Shown here one piece after another: positions 33,337 to 38,341 of a DNA stretch of 38,341 nt. The notes below the pieces were generated by a model. It was not told the origin of the DNA, did no database searches, and saw only the letters and a program-made list of their open reading frames with translations. This DNA comes from Nitrospirota bacterium. Lineage in GTDB: Bacteria > Nitrospirota > Thermodesulfovibrionia > UBA6902. The translations under genes and the position numbers were made by a program. Location of the stretch: positions 1 to 38,341 of the forward strand of contig JACQZF010000009.1 in assembly GCA_016213945.1 (NCBI GenBank), given 5' to 3'. Numbering within the stretch: the stretch's first letter is position 1; each line of letters starts with the position of its first letter.

Positions 33337-33396
33337 GGTGTCATTTTTGACACCACCAGTGTCTTTTTTGACACCACTGGTGTCATTTTTGACACC
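33337..33396. promoter_or_regulatory. Three 18-bp palindromes at exact 21-bp period (iterons or operators)
   Basis: GGTGTCATTTTTGACACC at 33337-33354 and again at 33379-33396 are identical; the middle unit at 33358-33375 is AGTGTCTTTTTTGACACC. The half-sites GGTGTC/GACACC repeat every 21 bp, two helical turns, so all bound dimers would face the same side. The intervening GACACCACTGGTGTC is also symmetric. They could bind the regulator at 32910-33251 or the replication-type protein. Confidence 0.85.
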
Positions 33397-33510
33397 ACTT
33401 TAAATTAATTATCTCATTAAATCAATCTGTTAAAAATAATTTCCTCACAAGTAGTATTTATACTAAATAAAGATACTGTACTGAAAAATCAGCTATGTGG
33501 ATAATTTTGC
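33397..33510. other. AT-rich tract with DnaA box, possible replication origin
   Basis: Sequence 33397-33480 is very AT-rich. TGTGGATAA at 33496-33504 is a perfect DnaA box (TTATCCACA on the other strand). With the three iteron-like palindromes next to it, the set resembles a theta-type origin: iterons, unwinding tract and DnaA box. Confidence 0.5.
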
Positions 33511-33540
33511 TTGACAATAGTAGGAACCGTCTAATAATAT
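33511..33540 (+). promoter_or_regulatory. Promoter of the rightward viral operon, nearly leaderless
   Basis: TTGACA (33511-33516), 18-bp spacer, TAATAT (33535-33540). The first ATG is at 33547, where transcription would be expected to start, and no Shine-Dalgarno precedes it. Confidence 0.55.
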
Positions 33541-33546
33541 TATCCA

Positions 33547-33720
33547 ATGCAGCCTATATTCCTGAAAATATATCGCGCGTGCAAGGCAGGTAAGAGGGGC
33601 CTGTCAATCACACTTCCTGAGGCATTCTGCAAGATCAATAATATTCAGCCGTCCGATGAGGTCAAGGTTTATATGGTCAAGGATGAGAATACACTGTTGT
33701 TATTGCAGGTGAAGAAATGA
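33547..33720 (+). CDS. AbrB/SpoVT-like small DNA-binding protein
   Basis: 57 residues. The pattern KRGLSITLPEAFCKINNIQP and SDEVKVYMVKDENTLLLLQV is that of a swapped-hairpin AbrB domain: first strand, helix, then two strands with the SDEV turn. Such proteins bind DNA as dimers and often act as transition-state or antitoxin-type regulators. It is the first gene of the rightward viral operon and could be an early regulator. Its ATG sits at the predicted transcript start, suggesting a leaderless message. The stop overlaps the next ATG (ATGA, 33717-33720). Confidence 0.7.
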   Translation: MQPIFLKIYRACKAGKRGLSITLPEAFCKINNIQPSDEVKVYMVKDENTLLLLQVKK

Positions 33721-33818
33721 AGGTTACTGCAATTCAAAACACTGAGGGCAATAAGGTAAATTATTATTGCCCTTCAAATAAAGGAGACCGTTTTGATAGA
33801 AACAATATTCTCTTTTAA
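33717..33818 (+). CDS. Possible 33-residue peptide gene
   Basis: The ATG overlaps the previous stop as ATGA, and the frame encodes KVTAIQNTEGNKVNYYCPSN and a short tail. It overlaps the next gene by 26 nt. A perfect 9-bp hairpin, GGGCAATAA/TTATTGCCC (33746-33754, 33764-33772), lies inside it. A competing antisense ORF covers the same DNA. No family is recognised, so coding status is uncertain. Confidence 0.35.
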   Translation: MKVTAIQNTEGNKVNYYCPSNKGDRFDRNNILF

Positions 33819-34002
33819 CTGGTGGCAATGGATTCTGTTTCTTGGCGGCATCTATTTCCTTCTTAAGCTCACCTACTATTTTTTCAAGTTCATCGACCTT
33901 GTTTTTGAGTTGAGTAAGATTAATGAGCAGCTTGAAGAAATTAAGAAGACCGTTAAAGAGCTTCAAAATAAAGTCCATAGCAGTAATTATAACAAATCAT
34001 GA
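33793..34002 (+). CDS. Small single-span membrane protein with coiled coil
   Basis: 69 residues from TTG, with AAGGAG six bases upstream. Residues about 8-32 (FNWWQWILFLGGIYFLLKL) form a membrane helix, and 38-62 (ELSKINEQLEEIKKTVKELQ) a cytoplasmic or periplasmic coiled coil. The stop overlaps the next start (ATGA at 33999). Virus-encoded membrane proteins of this shape are common in DJR viruses with internal membranes and in lysis modules; which applies here is not known. Confidence 0.6.
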   Translation: MIETIFSFNWWQWILFLGGIYFLLKLTYYFFKFIDLVFELSKINEQLEEIKKTVKELQNKVHSSNYNKS

Positions 34003-34802
34003 ACATCTACGAGCAGCCGTTAATTATTGACGCAAAGTTGTTGTATAAGAAAGTAGGCGGCAAATATTGCAGTGACGGAGCTTTAATTACATGGGCGATG
34101 ATGCTGAAATTCCCGGAGCTCCACGGCGAGGCGCAAAACAGGAAGATTGCAGAAATTCGCGGATATAAAAAAAGGCAAATTAAGCGACACAAAGAAGAGC
34201 TTGCCAAGTACGGGGCCTGTCAGGTGATCGAGCGTAACGGCAGGATCGTTGAATACATCCCGGTAGATCCGGCGGAGTTCATCAGGATCAAGACCACGAA
34301 ATTCCTTCAACAGTCAAGATATTTCCAGAACCTTCACGCAGGTCCTTTTTCTGATATGCAGTCGCGTGACGCTGAGAAGCTTTACTACATTCTGTCAGGG
34401 CTTGAGTTTCAATACCGCGTATCAAAGCGCGACATGAAAGACGCTATGCAGTTATTACACACCTGCTTCAATGTCGCATTTAATCCCGTGAAGGCTTTTA
34501 AAGCAGCGGGCCCGGACTGGTGGGAGAAGGTGCAGGAGCATGAGCAGTCAGAGAAAGAGAGAAAGAAAAAAGCCGCAGAGGACAAAAAGCAGAAAGCGGC
34601 GGAAAGGGAGGCATTAAAGGCAAAGGAAAAAGAAGAGGAACAGGAGATTAAAAACTTTATAAGCTCACTGAGCGAGGCCGAATACAATCGGCTTGAAAAA
34701 CTTGCAAGAAGCGCCATGAGGAAAAACGGCGGGATCCCGCCATATGGCGCAAAAATATTTATTGAAGAAAAAATGTATGAGCTTGGAGGAAGCAATGCTT
34801 GA
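33999..34802 (+). CDS. Winged-helix replication-type protein of the provirus
   Basis: 267 residues. Residues about 20-75 look like a winged helix: SDGALITWAMMLKFPEL, RKIAEIRGYKKRQIKRHKEELAKYG and CQVIERNGRIVEYIPV for the wing. This arrangement occurs in phage and plasmid replication initiators and helicase loaders. Residues about 178-220 are a Lys/Glu-rich coiled coil, and the C-terminus (SLSEAEYNRLEKLARSAMRK) is a separate helical domain. No rolling-circle HUH motif or polymerase motif is seen. It lies downstream of the iteron-like control region, so origin binding is plausible. It overlaps the next gene by 8 nt. Confidence 0.55.
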   Translation: MNIYEQPLIIDAKLLYKKVGGKYCSDGALITWAMMLKFPELHGEAQNRKIAEIRGYKKRQIKRHKEELAKYGACQVIERNGRIVEYIPVDPAEFIRIKTTKFLQQSRYFQNLHAGPFSDMQSRDAEKLYYILSGLEFQYRVSKRDMKDAMQLLHTCFNVAFNPVKAFKAAGPDWWEKVQEHEQSEKERKKKAAEDKKQKAAEREALKAKEKEEEQEIKNFISSLSEAEYNRLEKLARSAMRKNGGIPPYGAKIFIEEKMYELGGSNA

Positions 34803-35034
34803 ACACCATTTAAAAAATATCTATCAACTCGGTAACTTTGATATGACAAATCCGGACCATATATCAAAGATCAAATATATCATCATTAGGAACACCAGCT
34901 TTAAAGTCACGGATGAAGAAATCCGCCTGGCCTGGAAAGAATTTAATAAGGAAGAATCCATCAAAGTTCAAAAAGCAAAGAAGAGAGTAGAAAAGCATAA
35001 CGCGAAGAGAAATCAAGCGTCATTATTTGAATGA
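34795..35034 (+). CDS. Unknown 79-residue viral protein
   Basis: The start is the ATG at 34795, with GGAGGA at 34785-34790; a longer frame from 34744 would lie wholly inside the previous gene without a ribosome-binding site. The protein is soluble and basic at its end (VQKAKKRVEKHNAKRNQ). No family is recognised. The stop overlaps the next start as ATGA. Confidence 0.6.
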   Translation: MLEHHLKNIYQLGNFDMTNPDHISKIKYIIIRNTSFKVTDEEIRLAWKEFNKEESIKVQKAKKRVEKHNAKRNQASLFE

Positions 35035-35198
35035 GGAAATGCTTATTCACAGCGATAAAGAAAACTATTTTGAAGTTAGACGGCGATCATGATAAGCATG
35101 TCACAGTCAGCAACGGATACAAGATAACAGCGTGTAAATTTCGGCATCAGCAAAAACCCAAGTTAAGGATTGAAGTCTACAAGATCGGAGGTAATTGA
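35031..35198 (+). CDS. Unknown 55-residue basic viral protein
   Basis: The ATG overlaps the previous stop (ATGA, 35031-35034). The frame encodes MRKCLFTAIKKTILKLDGDH, VTVSNGYKITACKFRH and KLRIEVYKIGGN, rich in Lys and short strands. The next gene starts 4 bp after the stop, and its ribosome-binding site GGAGG lies inside this gene. No family is recognised; the tight packing supports it. Confidence 0.5.
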   Translation: MRKCLFTAIKKTILKLDGDHDKHVTVSNGYKITACKFRHQQKPKLRIEVYKIGGN

Positions 35199-35202
35199 AA
35201 AA

Positions 35203-35511
35203 ATGACAACAGCAGCAGTAGAGATAAAGCCAAAGAGCAGGGCAGGGCGTCCGCGCATGGACAGCATACGCGCGGAGATTGCAAGCCTACGCTCTCAAAT
35301 ATCAGGATTAGGCAAGGTGGACACGGACCAGGTGAAGGGACTGTTTCAACGGATCGCGGGGATTGAAGCAAAGCTGAACAGCTATGACAAAGAGCTTGCA
35401 CAGAAATTGAGAGATGGTATCATGGCCGACATTGACGCAAAGTACGGCAAGGGCAGCTCAACGAAACCCTTAGAGAAGAAAAATACAGAAGAGGAGGACG
35501 ACTGGTTATGA
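35203..35511 (+). CDS. Unknown coiled-coil viral protein with AT-hook-like motif
   Basis: 102 residues from the ATG at 35203, with GGAGG at 35187-35191. Residues 11-15 (RAGRPR) resemble an AT-hook core. Residues about 18-75 are amphipathic helices (SIRAEIASLRSQISGL, LFQRIAGIEAKLNSYDKELA) likely to coil. The C-terminus is acidic (TEEEDDWL). The stop overlaps the next start as ATGA. It could be a DNA-binding or scaffold protein; unproven. Confidence 0.55.
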   Translation: MTTAAVEIKPKSRAGRPRMDSIRAEIASLRSQISGLGKVDTDQVKGLFQRIAGIEAKLNSYDKELAQKLRDGIMADIDAKYGKGSSTKPLEKKNTEEEDDWL

Positions 35512-35900
35512 ATTCAGAGACACAAGCAGACATTCCAAATCTCGGAACGCTTGAGGAGCTGAAAGAGCAGCTCAACGAAAACGGCGGCACAGCGGCGCCC
35601 GAGACGGAACAGCCGGGACAGCAGGAAGATGAAAGCGAAGCATTTGTTGAAAGCATCCTGTCCGCGTGTGACGGCTTCTGCATCAGCAAGGGATTGACGC
35701 CGATTAATCCGGCGCAGAAGCTATTGCTCAGGATCGGCATGATCGGAACAGTCAAAAAATACAATCTCAACTTTGACAATTACCCCGAGATAACGCTTGC
35801 CGGCGGCGTCATATGGGTAGTGTCTGACAAGATGTCGGAGCTAAAGGACTTAAAAGAGCAGCATAACAAATCCACAAAAGAAAGCGAGGTGAAAGAATGA
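35508..35900 (+). CDS. Unknown acidic 130-residue viral protein
   Basis: An acidic Gln/Glu-rich N-terminus (residues 1-45, ETEQPGQQEDESEAF) is followed by a compact domain (ESILSACDGFCISKGLTPIN, KLLLRIGMIGTVKKYNL, EITLAGGVIWVVSDKMSEL) with short hydrophobic strands too short for membrane spans. The C-terminus is a charged helix. Start and stop both overlap neighbours as ATGA. No family is recognised. Confidence 0.55.
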   Translation: MNSETQADIPNLGTLEELKEQLNENGGTAAPETEQPGQQEDESEAFVESILSACDGFCISKGLTPINPAQKLLLRIGMIGTVKKYNLNFDNYPEITLAGGVIWVVSDKMSELKDLKEQHNKSTKESEVKE

Positions 35901-36079
35901 ACTGGCGGACAACATTATTCGGCGGAATCGCGGCGCTTGGCGGCTACCTAAATACATTGCCAGATCCTACGTTAAGCATTATCGGACAGATCATGAGTAT
36001 GCTTGGAACAGGGCTTCTTGGCTTCTTTGCCGCAGACAAAAAGAACTTGGCAAATGATCAGAACAATTATAGGCCGTAG
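35897..36079 (+). CDS. Small two-segment membrane protein, holin-like
   Basis: 60 residues. Two hydrophobic segments, TTLFGGIAALGGYL (residues 5-18) and SIIGQIMSMLGTGLLGFF (27-44), are separated by a DPT turn, and the tail AADKKNLANDQ is charged. Small phage membrane proteins of the type ending GLLFAKD-x-N have this shape and are often called holin-like. It overlaps the ATPase gene by 26 nt. Confidence 0.55.
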   Translation: MNWRTTLFGGIAALGGYLNTLPDPTLSIIGQIMSMLGTGLLGFFAADKKNLANDQNNYRP

Positions 36080-36617
36080 AGGCTACGGAAAAACAACGCT
36101 TGCCGGAAAGTTTCTGGACCAGAGAACGCAGCCTGCGATAATCGTAGACATGCTTGGACAGTTTAAACACGGCAAGCGGTTTTTTTCTGCTAAGGACCTG
36201 CTTGACCATATCCTCACAAAAAAAATCTCTATCACGGATCCCTTGATCCTCGGCAGTTTCGAGCTGAATGATTTTTCTATTATCTGCGAGATCGCTATTA
36301 GGCTTAAAAATGTGATGCTGATAATCGACGAGGTAGACTTCTTTGATTCTCCGCGTGTCCAGGACAAAAACTTCAAGCGTGTAATTCACTACGGAAGGCA
36401 TTACAACATCGATCTTGTGACCACCTCGAGGAGACCGGCGAATATCAGCAGGGACCTTACATCACAGACGGACGAATTCTATGTTTTCAGAGTGACAGAG
36501 AAACGGGACCTGGAATATTTTGAAAATTTGAGCTCTGAATTGCCTGAGCTGATCCGCGGGCTGCCCAAATACAGTTACCTGAAATATAACTACGAAGAAA
36601 TAATAACTCTACGCTGA
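36054..36617 (+). CDS. FtsK/HerA-type DNA-packaging ATPase of the provirus
   Basis: 187 residues from the ATG at 36054; an upstream ATG at 36003 would lie deep in the previous gene. Walker A is GRRGYGKT (residues 7-14) and Walker B is VMLIIDEVD (87-95, Asp92 and Glu93). Then comes VTTSRRPANISRDLTSQTDE, the sensor/arginine region typical of HerA/FtsK-type ATPases such as PRD1 P9 and STIV B204. It is a little smaller than those (about 200-230 residues, from memory). Such ATPases pump DNA into membrane-containing DJR capsids. It is not a terminase. Its stop overlaps the antisense brnA end by 9 nt. Confidence 0.72.
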   Translation: MIRTIIGRRGYGKTTLAGKFLDQRTQPAIIVDMLGQFKHGKRFFSAKDLLDHILTKKISITDPLILGSFELNDFSIICEIAIRLKNVMLIIDEVDFFDSPRVQDKNFKRVIHYGRHYNIDLVTTSRRPANISRDLTSQTDEFYVFRVTEKRDLEYFENLSSELPELIRGLPKYSYLKYNYEEIITLR

Positions 36618-36851
36618 TTTTAAGTGATGCTTTACATATTCCCGCAACGCTTCCCCGATCAAGGTTTGATACCCGGTTTTTTTGGCAGTTGCAAGCTTCT
36701 TGAAAAAGAAAATAACATCGTTATCGAGCCTTAATGTGGTAGATACCTTTTTGGGCCTGTAAAACCTGCCTACGAATACTTCCTTCCCCGAGAAATCAAC
36801 TTCGTCGGGAAGCTCATATTTGTCATGTTCTTTCAGCCGTTCTTTTTTCAT
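36609..36851 (-). CDS. brnA: BrnA-type antitoxin
   Basis: 80 residues. The C-terminal half, VSTTLRLDNDVIFFFKKLA then GYQTLIGEALREYVKHH, is the ribbon-helix-helix of BrnA antitoxins. The N-terminal YELPDEVDFSGKEVFVGRF would bind the toxin. It overlaps brnT by 29 nt, with brnT upstream as usual. It should neutralise BrnT and repress the shared promoter. It is placed antisense between the ATPase and the capsid cassette. Confidence 0.85.
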   Translation of the reverse strand: MKKERLKEHDKYELPDEVDFSGKEVFVGRFYRPKKVSTTLRLDNDVIFFFKKLATAKKTGYQTLIGEALREYVKHHLKSA

Positions 36852-37125
36852 ATTCCTTACGCTCCTTTTTAGTGGTTTTTCTTGCTGAGATCATCCGCGT
36901 TATTTCATCGCCTTGATCTCCCGGATAATAGAGGTGCGCGACTATCAGCAGCTTCCCTGATTTTGAATGTCCTATGGAAATATAGCGCTCTTCAAAATAG
37001 TCAAAGCGTTTATCCAGGAACGAAACACACAACGGATCGTCAAATACTTCAGCGGCCTCTTCAAAAGATACGCCGTGGTTCTTTTTGTTCTGCTGGTCCT
37101 TTTTCCGGTCCCATTCAAAGAGCAT
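36823..37125 (-). CDS. brnT: BrnT-type ribonuclease toxin
   Basis: 100 residues. The N-terminus FEWDRKKDQQNKKNHGVSFEE, then AEVFDDPLCVSF, YISIGHSKSGKLLIVAH and ITRMISARKTTKKERKEYE, match BrnT throughout. BrnT is a RelE-fold RNase that stops translation. The ATG is 5 bp from a TATAAT box, so the mRNA looks leaderless. Confidence 0.9.
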   Translation of the reverse strand: MLFEWDRKKDQQNKKNHGVSFEEAAEVFDDPLCVSFLDKRFDYFEERYISIGHSKSGKLLIVAHLYYPGDQGDEITRMISARKTTKKERKEYEKRTAERT

Positions 37126-37130
37126 GAGTA

Positions 37131-37160
37131 ATTATAGCATATTGTATGTACATTGTGACA
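37131..37160 (-). promoter_or_regulatory. brnTA promoter with palindromic operator candidate
   Basis: On the - strand the -10 TATAAT is at 37136-37131. A TTGTCA-like -35 lies 19 bp further up (37161-37156 region). The 8-bp palindrome ATGTACAT (37146-37153) sits in the spacer. A CATTGT/ACAATG inverted repeat (37151-37156, 37168-37173) overlaps the -35. BrnA could bind either. Confidence 0.5.
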
Positions 37161-37247
37161 ACAAGGGACAATGGGGGTTGATGACTTCCTCAGAGACGTT
37201 TGTTTAAATCAAAACATAAACCTTAAACCTTAAAAGGAGGAACAAAG

Positions 37248-37340
37248 ATGGACCCGAAGAAATTAGCTTTGATGGTGGGAGCGGTAGTTGTTGGCCTTAT
37301 CGTTTTTGCCAAATTCGTTCCGGCTTCTCTGAAGTCATAA
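37248..37340 (+). CDS. 30-residue single-span membrane protein (candidate minor capsid component)
   Basis: ATG has AGGAGG seven bases upstream. The protein is MDPKKLALMVGAVV then VGLIVFAKFVPASLKS: a charged N-terminus, one membrane helix of about 20 residues, a short basic tail. It lies 34 bp before the capsid gene. Very short membrane proteins next to the major capsid gene are usual in tailless viruses with an internal membrane such as PM2 and PRD1 relatives. Confidence 0.7.
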   Translation: MDPKKLALMVGAVVVGLIVFAKFVPASLKS

Positions 37341-37373
37341 CCAAAAACCTAAAGAACAGTGAGGAAACAATAA

Positions 37374-38341
37374 ATGAGAGGTACAATTGAAACCCAAAAT
37401 ATAGTAGCAGGCCTGGCGCTGAATAAATCAGGCCAGACTCAGATGAGGGACATATTCCCGCTTGGCAATGGGTTCTATACGCTTTTTCTTGACTTTAAGT
37501 TTGCATACACAAAAGGCGCAACGCCCCCAACGGGACTAAAAATTGACGGGTTGCTTAATATCATAAAAAGCATCCTAATCAAGACTGACAGGGATGGGGT
37601 ATTAGTTAATGCCAATGGTAAAGGCATCTATCACCTGTTCGAGAGGCTCACATCAATTGCGCCGGTCCATGAACCTATTGTCCTGGCAACGGACGGCACA
37701 TATAGATTAACGATCCCGATCTATTTTGCATTGCCGCATCTGCTCAGAGAGATGGACACAATAGCGGACACAAAAAGATATACATCGTTTGAATGTTATA
37801 TCACGCTCGGCAGCGAATCAGATCTTTTCACCGTTGTAAACACCGGCGCCATAACTGTGACCCTTGATGCAACAATTGAAGGAACACAAGTAATGTTGTC
37901 AGCCGATGGTGAACCCTTGATGTTGCCGTACATAATAAATACTCCTGCCGTTGCGGCATCAAAAGGCTACATCGATCTTGAACGCAGTGAAGATCTTGGA
38001 TACCTTGCTCTATTGGTACACACAGGCATTAATGCTACAGAGGGCGTCCCGTTTTCAGGTGACGACAATTCAGGTGTGGTAAATGATTTTTCGATAGAAG
38101 ACAATTACGGATTTATTTACCGTACCGTTCCTGCAAAATCCATACAGTCCCAGAACATGCTTGAATATGAAATGTCAAGCGTCGGTGACGGCTTTTATAT
38201 GCTTGAGTTCAGTAAAGACAATTCCGTTATGTCCGCGCTGCCATCAGGCAATAAAACTCGCCTTCAGTTGAAGTGGAACGGCGCCACAGGTACAAGTCCT
38301 GTTGTGTCAGCGCTTGTCTTAGGCGTGAAGCGGTTACATTA
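37374..38341 (+). CDS. Candidate double-jelly-roll major capsid protein, last codon cut by window
   Basis: 322 codons are visible, and the final two bases are TA, which may begin a stop codon. The protein is almost all beta strand, with few Cys and many Gly, Thr and Asp turns. The N-terminal half (about residues 25-165) has FYTLFLDFKFAYTKG, GLLNIIKSILIKTDRDG with the small helix YHLFERL, and LTIPIYFALPHL. The C-terminal half (about 195-322) has GYIDLERSEDLGYLALLV, FYMLEFSKD and RLQLKWNG. Size and layout fit DJR capsid proteins of PM2/autolykivirus/FLiP-like viruses. The start has GTGAGGAAAC upstream. The fold is judged by eye only. Confidence 0.6.
   Translation, partial: MRGTIETQNIVAGLALNKSGQTQMRDIFPLGNGFYTLFLDFKFAYTKGATPPTGLKIDGLLNIIKSILIKTDRDGVLVNANGKGIYHLFERLTSIAPVHEPIVLATDGTYRLTIPIYFALPHLLREMDTIADTKRYTSFECYITLGSESDLFTVVNTGAITVTLDATIEGTQVMLSADGEPLMLPYIINTPAVAASKGYIDLERSEDLGYLALLVHTGINATEGVPFSGDDNSGVVNDFSIEDNYGFIYRTVPAKSIQSQNMLEYEMSSVGDGFYMLEFSKDNSVMSALPSGNKTRLQLKWNGATGTSPVVSALVLGVKRLH

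Noticed and set aside
33337-33396. CRISPR array
   Set aside because: Units are only 18-21 bp with no unique spacers between them; they are tandem palindromes.
33746-33772. Perfect hairpin GGGCAATAA/TTATTGCCC as terminator
   Set aside because: No T-run follows and the operon continues in the same direction; kept only as a note under the small ORF.
34744-34794. Longer N-terminus for the 34795 gene
   Set aside because: The upstream ATG has no ribosome-binding site and lies in the preceding gene, while 34795 has GGAGGA at the right distance.

Overview
The window comes from a Gram-negative, flagellated bacterium of moderate GC content. The gene content fits a Nitrospirota or deltaproteobacterial lineage: flagellin-glycosylation-type glycosyltransferases, two MotAB stators, ADP-forming acyl-CoA synthetase beside a DRTGG protein, and sigma-54 and sigma-28 promoter candidates. 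No rRNA gene is present, so this placement is an inference from gene content.

Layout. 1-8687: surface or flagellin glycan assembly. It holds a 5'-truncated GT2, two MptE-like/CgeB-type glycosyltransferases (one carrying an extra fused GT), a methyltransferase and a GT9 protein. 8747-14697: motility and signalling. A small unknown protein, a response regulator, a PilZ protein, MotA, MotB and a broken histidine kinase read rightward, and a second motA-motB pair under a sigma-28-like promoter reads leftward. 14994-24154: housekeeping genes, namely tRNA-Leu, cysK, ADP-forming acyl-CoA synthetase plus DRTGG protein, an RNase D-like exonuclease, a monooxygenase-fold protein, a CBS protein, threonine synthase and zinc-ribbon proteins, separated by dispersed palindromic repeats. 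24304-25322: a HigBA toxin-antitoxin pair, a restriction-modification gene remnant and tRNA-Val. 25428-32917: the translation cluster thrS-infC-rpmI-rplT-pheS-pheT and a CCA/poly(A) polymerase-family gene. thrS and infC appear to start at ATT and ATA.

32910-38341 is the most notable region. Directly abutting the polymerase-family gene is what looks like a provirus of a tailless, double-jelly-roll (DJR) capsid virus. It has a leftward membrane-anchored Cro/CI-like regulator, then a control region with three 18-bp palindromes at exact 21-bp spacing, an AT-rich tract, a perfect DnaA box and a promoter. A compact rightward operon of small genes follows, with overlapping stop and start codons: AbrB-like, small membrane protein, winged-helix replication-type protein, several unknowns and a holin-like protein. 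Then come a FtsK/HerA-type packaging ATPase, an antisense BrnTA toxin-antitoxin pair, a 30-residue transmembrane protein and a beta-rich 322-residue candidate major capsid protein whose last codon is cut by the window end. No integrase, terminase, portal or tail gene is visible. The virus call rests on gene order, protein sizes and motifs read by eye; no database search was possible.
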